NCBI GenBank assembly: GCA_025350365.1
Contig: JANXXY010000272.1
Span: 1-5,162, forward strand
Direction: 5' to 3'
DNA length: 5,162 nt
Source: Bacteroidales bacterium
Lineage (GTDB): Bacteria > Bacteroidota > Bacteroidia > Bacteroidales > JAAUTT01
The notes under the pieces were generated by a model. It had not been told where the DNA came from. It made no database searches and saw only the letters and a list, made by a program, of their open reading frames with translations. This document shows, piece after piece, positions 1-5,162 of the stretch. A program made the translations under genes and the position numbers. Within the stretch, counting starts at the first letter, position 1. Each line of letters opens with the position of its first letter.

Positions 1-1
1 G

Positions 2-259
2 GGGGCTCAGTTCGCCGAAGCATTGCCTACAGAGAAATCGAAACTAGGAATAAAAAATGGGGTAAAGGTGGCTGAAATTGGTTCCGGGAAACTCCGTTCA
101 GAAGGTGTACAGAAGGGATTTATTATCACAAGTATTAATAACAAGACCGTTGCATCGGTAGACGATGTCAAAAGTATATTGATCGGTTTAAAAGGAGGAG
201 TGTATATTGAAGGAGTTTATCCAAATGGGGTGGTTGCTTATTATGCATTCGGTATCTAA
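2..259 (+). CDS. htrA: Do/HtrA-family serine endoprotease, C-terminal PDZ domain (partial, 5' end outside window)
   Basis: The reading frame is open from base 2 to a TAA at 257-259 and gives 85 residues, so this is the 3' end of a longer gene and the TTG at 23 should not be read as its start. The visible part has the layout of the last PDZ domain of periplasmic HtrA/DegP/DegQ proteases: a GVKV strand, a GKLRSEGVQKGFIITSIN segment (ligand-groove type GFII), a helix around VDDVKSIL, and a terminal strand pair with IEGVYPNGVVAYYAFGI, an ending I recognise from Bacteroidota Do-like proteases. These enzymes degrade or refold misfolded envelope proteins; the His-Asp-Ser protease domain and the first PDZ would lie upstream. 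The next gene on the same strand, rpoD, starts 135 bases later behind its own candidate promoter. Family assignment is fairly sure; which HtrA paralogue it is cannot be told from the fragment. Confidence 0.85.
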   Translation, partial: GAQFAEALPTEKSKLGIKNGVKVAEIGSGKLRSEGVQKGFIITSINNKTVASVDDVKSILIGLKGGVYIEGVYPNGVVAYYAFGI

Positions 260-287
260 AAGATACGCAAGGCACTAAAATAAAAAT

Positions 288-315
288 GTGACTTAAAAAC
301 ACAAGTTGCTTTTTT
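288..315 (+). terminator. Weak Rho-independent terminator candidate after the HtrA gene
   Basis: GTGACTT (288-294) can pair with AAGTTGC (303-309) across the loop AAAAACAC, using five Watson-Crick and two G-U pairs, and is followed directly by six T residues (310-315). It lies 28 bases after the protease stop codon, the expected place. The stem is short and GC-poor, so termination may be leaky and some read-through into rpoD is possible. Confidence 0.4.
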
Positions 316-341
316 ATTCAAACATTTATCGTTGATTAATG

Positions 342-372
342 TTGAATAATATATTAAAATAGCATAAATTCG
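342..372 (+). promoter_or_regulatory. Candidate Bacteroidota-type promoter of rpoD
   Basis: TTG (342-344) is followed by exactly 20 bases and then TAAATTCG (365-372). The known Bacteroidota primary promoter has TTTG or TTG near -33, a spacer of about 19-21 bases, and TAnnTTTG near -7; here the -7 box has one mismatch (TTCG for TTTG). A start site near 378-380 would give a leader of about 15 bases that still includes the GAGGAAGG before the ATG. This is a pattern match in AT-rich DNA and has not been shown experimentally. Confidence 0.45.
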
Positions 373-383
373 CACAAAATTTC

Positions 384-391
384 GAGGAAGG
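384..391 (+). promoter_or_regulatory. Shine-Dalgarno-like sequence of rpoD
   Basis: GAGGAAGG ends three bases before the ATG at 395, and its GAGG core (384-387) sits at the normal 7-base spacing. Bacteroidota genes usually lack a Shine-Dalgarno sequence; the other internal start in this window, at 2583 on the minus strand, has none. Together with the in-frame TAA at 365-367 it fixes the rpoD start. Confidence 0.55.
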
Positions 392-394
392 AAA

Positions 395-1255
395 ATGAGA
401 CAGCTAAAAATCACAAAATCAATCACTAATAGGGAAAGTGCTTCCCTTGACAAATATCTGCAAGAAATTGGCAAGGAAGAGCTTATTACAGTTGAAGAAG
501 AAGTAGAACTCGCGCAACGCATAAAAAAAGGTGATAGAGCTGCATTAGAAAAATTAACGAGAGCTAATTTACGTTTTGTTGTTTCTGTAGCAAAACAATA
601 TCAAAATCAAGGCCTTAGTCTACCAGATTTAATAAACGAGGGGAATCTCGGACTTATTAAAGCCGCCGAAAAGTTTGATGAAACCCGTGGTTTTAAATTT
701 ATTTCGTATGCGGTATGGTGGATTCGTCAATCGATTCTTCAGGCTCTTGCTGAGCAATCGCGTATTGTGCGTCTGCCCTTGAATCAGGTAGGTTCGCTTA
801 ATAAAATAAATAAGGCCTTTTCAAAATTTGAACAGGAAAACGAACGAACACCATCTCCGGAAGAACTTGCGGATTTATTAGAACTTCCAAAAGAGAAAGT
901 CGCTGACACATTGCGTGTTTCAGGACGTCATGTTTCTGTTGATGCACCTTTTGTTGAAGGTGAAGACAATAGTTTGCTTGACGTATTAATTAACAATGAT
1001 TCGCCTAATGCCGACCGTAAGTTGATTAATGAATCGCTCAGTCGTGAGATTGATCGGGCGCTTTCCACACTTACTGAGCGCGAACGCGACATTATAAAAC
1101 TATTCTTTGGTATTGGAGTTCAGGAAATGACGCTGGAAGAAATTGGTGAAAAGTTTGCCCTTACACGTGAACGTGTTCGTCAAATAAAAGAAAAAGCCAT
1201 TCGCCGCTTACGTCATACTTCGCGTAGCAAATTATTAAAATCATATCTTGGATAA
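395..1255 (+). CDS. rpoD: RNA polymerase primary sigma factor RpoD (sigma-70 group 1, short Bacteroidota form)
   Basis: This 286-residue protein directs core RNA polymerase to housekeeping promoters. Region 1.2 spans about residues 17-47 (SLDKYLQEIGKEELIT). Region 2 covers about 50-128 and holds the core-binding and -10 recognition parts, with NLRFVVSVAKQY, DLINEGNLGLIKAAEKFD and the nearly invariant FISYAVWWIRQSI. Region 3 covers about 129-186. Region 4 is about 215-286, with LTERERDIIKLFFGIG and the helix-turn-helix TLEEIGEKFALTRERVRQIK that reads the -33 element. The long acidic region 1.1 of proteobacterial RpoD is absent, and so is the large insertion between regions 1.2 and 2; this is normal for Bacteroidota primary sigma factors of about 286-290 residues. 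An in-frame TAA at 365-367 and GAGGAAGG at 384-391 support the ATG. The gene is complete and intact, and ends with TAA ahead of a hairpin and a strong terminator. Confidence 0.97.
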   Translation: MRQLKITKSITNRESASLDKYLQEIGKEELITVEEEVELAQRIKKGDRAALEKLTRANLRFVVSVAKQYQNQGLSLPDLINEGNLGLIKAAEKFDETRGFKFISYAVWWIRQSILQALAEQSRIVRLPLNQVGSLNKINKAFSKFEQENERTPSPEELADLLELPKEKVADTLRVSGRHVSVDAPFVEGEDNSLLDVLINNDSPNADRKLINESLSREIDRALSTLTERERDIIKLFFGIGVQEMTLEEIGEKFALTRERVRQIKEKAIRRLRHTSRSKLLKSYLG

Positions 1256-1265
1256 AATAGAAAAA

Positions 1266-1308
1266 AGAGCCAAAAGCCAGGATTTATTATCGGATTGGCA
1301 TTGGCTTT
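1266..1308 (+). other. Imperfect hairpin 3' of rpoD without a T-tract
   Basis: AGAGCCAA (1266-1273) can pair with TTGGCTTT (1301-1308), with one G-U pair. Inside a small internal loop, GCCA (1276-1279) can pair with TGGC (1296-1299), leaving a loop of about 16 bases. It starts 11 bases after the rpoD stop. No run of T follows, so it is unlikely to be a terminator by itself; it might stabilise the 3' end of the rpoD mRNA, or be a chance structure. Confidence 0.35.
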
Positions 1309-1330
1309 GAACTAAAAAATAGGTTAATAT

Positions 1331-1364
1331 AAAAAAGCCCGGTAATTATCATCGGGCTTTTTTT
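1331..1364. terminator. Bidirectional Rho-independent terminator between rpoD and the convergent PocR-PAS gene
   Basis: The arms AAAAAAGCCCG (1331-1341) and CGGGCTTTTTT (1353-1363) are perfectly complementary; a G-U pair and a T-A pair extend them inward to a 7-base loop. On the plus strand seven T residues (1358-1364) end rpoD transcription. On the minus strand the A-run at 1331-1336 becomes a six-T tract that ends the PocR-PAS transcript. The minus-strand stop codon (TAA, 1363-1365) lies at the edge of the stem, so translation of that gene ends on the terminator. Confidence 0.9.
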
Positions 1365-2583
1365 ATGGAATAACTGGAGGTTTTACAGTTTCGGATTCTC
1401 CGATTCTGGAAATATCCAATAAACTTATTACCTGACCTTTTTGAGGAGAGTCGCCATCAATAGGAGAAATAAATGCAATGACATCCAATTGAGTTCCGTT
1501 TTTTCTCCTGATTTTTATTTTGGTTAAATATTCGCTCCCGCCTGACAGATTATCGGAATTAGTTTCCGAAAACACTATCCATTCATCTTTTGTCGATAGA
1601 AGTATAGCAGGTTGTCTTCCTATTAACTCCTTGGGCGTGTACCCCGTAATCTTAAACATATGATCATTCACATACGTAAAAATATCTCGACGGATAAAAC
1701 CGATTCCCAAACATGCAGAAGTCAACAGGCTGTTTAAGATATTTTCTGTTTTGTCGAGTTTGATGGTTAGTTTATCAATTTCCTTTAGTAAATCTGCACT
1801 ATTACTGGAATTCACTGTTAGTTGCTCCTGATGCTCAGAGATTGAAGTGTGCAGAGATTTAATAATTCTTTCTTGCTCCGTGACTTTGTCTCTAAGTGCA
1901 TTCAGAATAATCCCATTGTCTGTTTGGTGCTGGAGCTTTGCCTTTACTGCCAGGTTTTTTTTAGCATGATACGCTATAAACTCAGCCAGAAGACTGCAGT
2001 TTTCTACTATCCGGTTAACAGTATCCCTTGGAAAAACAGGTATTTCTTCAATTGCCAGTTGATATTTTTCACGATCATATCCGAAACTAACAGCTTGAGC
2101 GTCAAAATGCAAATAATCAGGCATTTCTCCTTCGTATAAAAATTGCGAAATACCAATCGTTGCAATATGTTTTTTATGAATTTCAACTGGAATAGCGATG
2201 GAATTCAATCCGTTTTTACAATGATAATAAAATGCCCTGTAATCCTTTAAGCGTGCAGAAGCATATTTTATTGAGTCACAACAATTATTAAAGGAATCTT
2301 TATTAGCTAAATGAAACTTTGTGCATATGTTTTTCCAGCCAACGGAAAAGACCAATTTGAAATTATCGTCATATAGGCCAATAGGAATTTTATTGTACTG
2401 ATAAAATTTAAGTATCAGGTTTTCTACTTCCGACAAATCCATCAAACCTTCGAAATCAATCTGTGGTTCGGTGTTTGTATGATTTAAGTTCACGTCAATA
2501 AGGTTTCTCAATTCCTCATTTCGCTGTTCTAATGTTTTGTTCTGACTTATTAGGTCTTCCAACTTTTTTAGCGTATCTGTCAT
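1363..2583 (-). CDS. PocR-PAS sensory protein without an output domain
   Basis: This 406-residue protein appears cytoplasmic, with no signal peptide or membrane segment. A short N-terminal coiled coil (about 5-30) leads into a PocR-type ligand-binding domain (about 44-208). Its family marks are the pattern IC..FH (C87, H91), C101/C102, and HCKNGL (C122) followed by IAIPVEIHKKHIATIGISQF, which parallels RCHAGL...IPL and GQ in the propanediol regulator PocR. A long heptad-rich helix (about 212-284) then joins a PAS domain (about 285-395) with the S-box features FTYVNDHMFKITGYTPKELIG and IRRKNGTQLDVIAFISPI, ending in a PAC-like ISLLDISRIGE. The chain stops there with a proline-rich tail; no kinase, GGDEF, sigma-54 or DNA-binding part follows. 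PocR domains are thought to sense small hydrocarbon-derived molecules, but the ligand here is unknown. The ATG is fixed by an in-frame TAG five codons upstream; no Shine-Dalgarno is visible. The domain calls are fairly sure, the role unknown. Confidence 0.85.
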   Translation of the reverse strand: MTDTLKKLEDLISQNKTLEQRNEELRNLIDVNLNHTNTEPQIDFEGLMDLSEVENLILKFYQYNKIPIGLYDDNFKLVFSVGWKNICTKFHLANKDSFNNCCDSIKYASARLKDYRAFYYHCKNGLNSIAIPVEIHKKHIATIGISQFLYEGEMPDYLHFDAQAVSFGYDREKYQLAIEEIPVFPRDTVNRIVENCSLLAEFIAYHAKKNLAVKAKLQHQTDNGIILNALRDKVTEQERIIKSLHTSISEHQEQLTVNSSNSADLLKEIDKLTIKLDKTENILNSLLTSACLGIGFIRRDIFTYVNDHMFKITGYTPKELIGRQPAILLSTKDEWIVFSETNSDNLSGGSEYLTKIKIRRKNGTQLDVIAFISPIDGDSPQKGQVISLLDISRIGESETVKPPVIP

Positions 2584-2698
2584 GGCTAAAAATTTCTAAT
2601 TAAGGTAGTAAAAATCTTAATATGGCGATCAAACTATTTAAAATATTTTTATCGTGTTACCAGATTATTTACTTTTAACAATAGAATAAGCATTTAGT

Positions 2699-2747
2699 TT
2701 TGTAAATTAATTTGATCAATAAGGTTTTAGAATGATAATTTTACAAA
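2699..2747. repeat. Inverted repeat with central palindrome upstream of the PocR-PAS gene
   Basis: The gap between the PocR-PAS start (2583) and the nifJ terminator (2764) is very AT-rich and holds no gene. Within it TTTGTAAA (2699-2706) and TTTACAAA (2740-2747) form a perfect 8-base inverted repeat with 33 bases between. The palindrome TTGATCAA (2712-2719) lies inside, closer to the left arm. It sits 116-164 bases upstream of the start codon, within reach of an operator or upstream activator site. In such AT-rich DNA it could also arise by chance. I found no well-matched Bacteroidota promoter here; the best partial -7 box is AATAGTTTG on the minus strand, around 2630-2638. Confidence 0.35.
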
Positions 2748-2763
2748 GGTTAATAATAAAAAC

Positions 2764-2790
2764 AAAAAAGCTCCGTTTCCGGAGCTTTTT
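2764..2790 (-). terminator. Strong Rho-independent terminator of nifJ
   Basis: Read on the minus strand, AAAAAGCTCCG (2790-2780) pairs perfectly with CGGAGCTTTTT (2775-2765) around a GAAA tetraloop of the stable GNRA type, followed by a T-run down to 2764. It begins two bases after the nifJ stop codon. It should largely uncouple nifJ from the PocR-PAS gene further downstream on the same strand. The symmetrical A and T runs would also allow it to work on the other strand. Confidence 0.92.
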
Positions 2791-2792
2791 AA

Positions 2793-5162
2793 CTATTTTG
2801 AATAATCGAGTTGCGACATTCGTAAGTAACTCTTATATCTCCAAAGAGCATTACTCTGGGCAGCGCTGAATAATTCATCAGCTTCAGCAGGAAATGCTTT
2901 TTTTAGTGAAGAGTAACGTACTTCAGAAAGAATGAAATCCTGAAATTTGCTCCAATCAGGTTCTTTTGAATCAAGTTGGAAAGGATTTTGACCTTCAGCT
3001 TCAAGAAGCGGATTATGCCGGTATAAATGCCAGTAACCTGAAGCAACCGCCAGTTTTCCCTCTTCCTGAGTTTTGCCCATACCTAGTTTCAAACCATGAT
3101 TGATACATGGTGCATAGGCAATAATCAACGACGGTCCGGGATATGCTTCTGCTTCTTTCACAGCTTTAAAGTATTGGCTTTGATTTGCACCCATTGAAAC
3201 CTGAGCGACATAAACGTAACCATAACTCATGGCAATCATACCAAGGTCTTTCTTACGCACCCGTTTACCCGAAGCCGCAAATTTAGCAATGGCTCCAAGA
3301 GGAGTGGATTTTGAGGCTTGGCCTCCGGTATTTGAGTAAACTTCGGTATCCATTACCAGAACGTTCACATTTTCACCGGATGCAAGAACGTGGTCAAGAC
3401 CACCAAATCCGATATCGTATGCCCAACCATCTCCACCAAAGATCCACATCGATTTTTTGATGAAGTATTGTTTCAGTTCAAGAAGTGTTTTGGCAACTGC
3501 ATTTTTCTCGTTACCTAAAACATCAATTAATTTTGCTGAAGCAATTTTTGATTTTTCAGCATCATCTTTACCCTCCAACCATTCAATAAATGAAGATTTG
3601 GTTTCGGAAGATACAGTTTCAAGATTTTCCTTTATTAACCGGGTAACACGATCACGTAGTTTAGTAACACCGGTATAAATACCTAAACCATATTCGGCAT
3701 TATCTTCAAACAAGGAGTTAGCCCAGGCAGGACCTCTGCCTTCTTTATTTACAGTATATGGGGTTGAAGGTGCAGAGCCTCCATATATTGACGAGCAACC
3801 TGTTGCATTGGCAACAATCATCCGGTCGCCATATAATTGAGTGATAAGCTTGATATAAGGAGTTTCTCCGCAACCGGCACAAGCACCCGAAAATTCGAAT
3901 AATGGCTGTGCGAACTGACTGTTTTTCACAGTTTGGTCTTTTGGCAATAAGGTGTCTTTATAGGTAACACGATTTGCCATATAGTCAAAACGACCTATTT
4001 CAGCCTGCTGAGTTTCGAGCGGCTTCATAACAAGCGCTTTTACTTTGGCAGGACAAACATCGGCACAGTTACTGCAACCGGTGCAATCAAGAGCGCTTAC
4101 CTGAATGCGGAAGTTAAGACCTTCGAGTTGTTTGCCAATAGGTTTTTTAACCACTGTACCTTCGGGAGCTGCTGCTAATTCTTTTTCAGTAAGCAGGAAT
4201 GGGCGAATGGCTGCATGAGGGCAAACATAGGCACATTGGTTACATTGAATGCAATTTTCGGAAATCCATTCCGGAACATTTACTGCAATCCCACGTTTTT
4301 CGTATGCCGCAGTGCCAGCAGGGAATGTACCGTCTTCACGACCCATAAAAGCGCTTACAGGCAGATCATCACCTTTCAGGTTATTGATGGGGATTACCAT
4401 ATTGCGAATGAATTCGGGAATACTCAAGTCTTCAACTTCGCCTTTCAAAACAAGGTTTTTCCATTGTTCAGGAACTGTAACTTTTACAACGTCACCTCCA
4501 CGGCTTACCGCTGAATAGTTCATCTTAACCACTTCCTCCCCTTTTTTACCAAAATCTTTGAGGATTGCTTTCTTCATGTATTCAACGGCTTTCTCGTAAG
4601 GAATTACGTTGGCAATTTTGAAAAATGCCGACTGCATAATGGTGTTAGTGCGGTTTCCCAATCCAATTTCTTCGGCAATTGCGGTACCATTAATGATATA
4701 GAAGTTTATATCGTTTTCTGCCAGATATTTTTTTACACCATCAGGCAGATGTTTCTCCGTATCCTGGACACTCCAGGTGCTATTGAGAAGGAAAGTTCCG
4801 CCCTTCAATAAACCTTTAAGCATATCATATTTCTGTAAGTAAGCAGGAACATGACAAGCTACAAAATCGGGTGTATTAACCAGATATGGTGAGCGAATAG
4901 GCATATCGCCAAATCGTAAGTGAGATACGGTAATACCTCCGGATTTCTTTGAATCGTATGCAAAATATGCCTGACAATATTTATTAGTAGTATCGCCAAT
5001 AATTTTAATCGAGTTCTTATTAGCGCCTACTGTGCCGTCCGAACCAAGTCCATAAAATTTAGCCTGAAATGTCCCTTTGCAGGTCATATTCACTTCAGGT
5101 TTTAACGGTAGTGAATTGAAGGTAACATCGTCAACAATACCAAGGGTAAAACGATTTTTAGG
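2793..5162 (-). CDS. nifJ: Pyruvate:ferredoxin (flavodoxin) oxidoreductase, C-terminal two thirds (5' end outside window)
   Basis: The enzyme converts pyruvate and CoA to acetyl-CoA and CO2 in the cytoplasm, reducing ferredoxin or flavodoxin. The frame is open to the right edge, giving 789 visible residues; the first visible ones, PKNRFTLGIVDDVTFNSLP, already match the family, so the GTG at 5093 is internal. With the first visible residue as 1, a gamma-type domain spans about 28-215 and the EKR linker motif is at 288-290. A two-cluster ferredoxin domain follows, with CxxCxxCxxxCP sets at C304/307/310/314 and C360/363/366/370. Next is the thiamine diphosphate domain, with cysteines of the proximal cluster at C428, C431, C456 and C686, and GDGWAYD (577-583) through SNTGGQ (610-615) for Mg and cofactor binding. 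Full-length enzymes have about 1,170-1,200 residues, so roughly 400 are missing upstream. All eight ferredoxin-domain and four proximal-cluster cysteines are present, so it should be active. There is no long C-terminal extension like that which protects the Desulfovibrio africanus enzyme from oxygen. TAG stop, then a strong terminator. Confidence 0.97.
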   Translation of the reverse strand, partial: PKNRFTLGIVDDVTFNSLPLKPEVNMTCKGTFQAKFYGLGSDGTVGANKNSIKIIGDTTNKYCQAYFAYDSKKSGGITVSHLRFGDMPIRSPYLVNTPDFVACHVPAYLQKYDMLKGLLKGGTFLLNSTWSVQDTEKHLPDGVKKYLAENDINFYIINGTAIAEEIGLGNRTNTIMQSAFFKIANVIPYEKAVEYMKKAILKDFGKKGEEVVKMNYSAVSRGGDVVKVTVPEQWKNLVLKGEVEDLSIPEFIRNMVIPINNLKGDDLPVSAFMGREDGTFPAGTAAYEKRGIAVNVPEWISENCIQCNQCAYVCPHAAIRPFLLTEKELAAAPEGTVVKKPIGKQLEGLNFRIQVSALDCTGCSNCADVCPAKVKALVMKPLETQQAEIGRFDYMANRVTYKDTLLPKDQTVKNSQFAQPLFEFSGACAGCGETPYIKLITQLYGDRMIVANATGCSSIYGGSAPSTPYTVNKEGRGPAWANSLFEDNAEYGLGIYTGVTKLRDRVTRLIKENLETVSSETKSSFIEWLEGKDDAEKSKIASAKLIDVLGNEKNAVAKTLLELKQYFIKKSMWIFGGDGWAYDIGFGGLDHVLASGENVNVLVMDTEVYSNTGGQASKSTPLGAIAKFAASGKRVRKKDLGMIAMSYGYVYVAQVSMGANQSQYFKAVKEAEAYPGPSLIIAYAPCINHGLKLGMGKTQEEGKLAVASGYWHLYRHNPLLEAEGQNPFQLDSKEPDWSKFQDFILSEVRYSSLKKAFPAEADELFSAAQSNALWRYKSYLRMSQLDYSK

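Noticed and set aside
23..259. A small 78-residue protein starting with TTG at 23
   Set aside because: The frame is open to the left edge and the residues before TTG continue the HtrA C-terminal pattern, so this is the tail of a larger gene.
256..522. Minus-strand reading frame of 88 residues across the rpoD start
   Set aside because: It is antisense to the well-supported rpoD beginning and its promoter region, has a low-complexity serine and cysteine-rich composition, and resembles no family I know.
1849..2139. Plus-strand reading frame of 96 residues within the PocR-PAS gene
   Set aside because: It is antisense to a clear coding sequence and shows no recognisable domain.
2741..2770. Minus-strand promoter AACCTTTG with an upstream TTTG near the nifJ terminator
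   Set aside because: The two elements are only about 11 bases apart instead of about 20, and the upstream TTTG is the T-tract of the terminator.
3457..4518. Plus-strand reading frames at 3457-3678, 4215-4514 and 4249-4518
   Set aside because: All lie antisense to nifJ, overlap each other in two cases and show no family features.
2793..5093. nifJ starting at the GTG at 5093
   Set aside because: The upstream codons in the same frame encode FTLGIVDDVTFNSLP, a conserved interior stretch of the enzyme, so the true start is outside the window.
1..5162. A new defence, mobile or toxin-antitoxin system
   Set aside because: Every gene of size is assigned to a known family, intergenic gaps are short, and there are no direct-repeat arrays, transposase or integrase remnants, or attachment-site signals.

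Overview
The window looks like an ordinary chromosomal stretch from an AT-rich member of the Bacteroidota, most likely a strict or facultative anaerobe. The evidence is a compact group 1 sigma factor of 286 residues with no region 1.1, a preceding gene whose end matches the C-terminal PDZ domain of a Do/HtrA protease, a candidate promoter of the Bacteroidota type (TTG, 20 bases, then a TAnnTTTG-like element), and a large single-chain pyruvate:ferredoxin oxidoreductase. The genus cannot be decided from the sequence.

Layout from left to right. Bases 2-259 (+) are the last 85 codons of an HtrA-family periplasmic protease, followed by a weak terminator-like hairpin. Bases 395-1255 (+) are rpoD, the primary sigma factor, with a candidate promoter at 342-372 and a Shine-Dalgarno-like GAGGAAGG. 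A T-tract-less hairpin (1266-1308) and then a strong bidirectional terminator (1331-1364) separate rpoD from a convergent gene. Bases 1363-2583 (-) encode a 406-residue signalling protein made of a PocR ligand-sensing domain, a coiled coil and a C-terminal PAS domain, with no output domain. About 210 bases upstream of it hold an AT-rich regulatory region with an inverted repeat, and a strong terminator for the next gene. Bases 2793-5162 (-) are the last 789 codons of nifJ/por (pyruvate:ferredoxin oxidoreductase), which continues beyond the right edge.

The genes do not form one pathway. The left pair is housekeeping (envelope protein quality control and general transcription). The two minus-strand genes are separated by a terminator, so they are probably independent units, although an anaerobic pyruvate enzyme beside a small-molecule sensor invites the question of a functional link. 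I see no mobile element, CRISPR array, tRNA, rRNA or phage gene, and no convincing evidence of a new multi-gene system. The most unusual item is the sensor protein that lacks an output domain.
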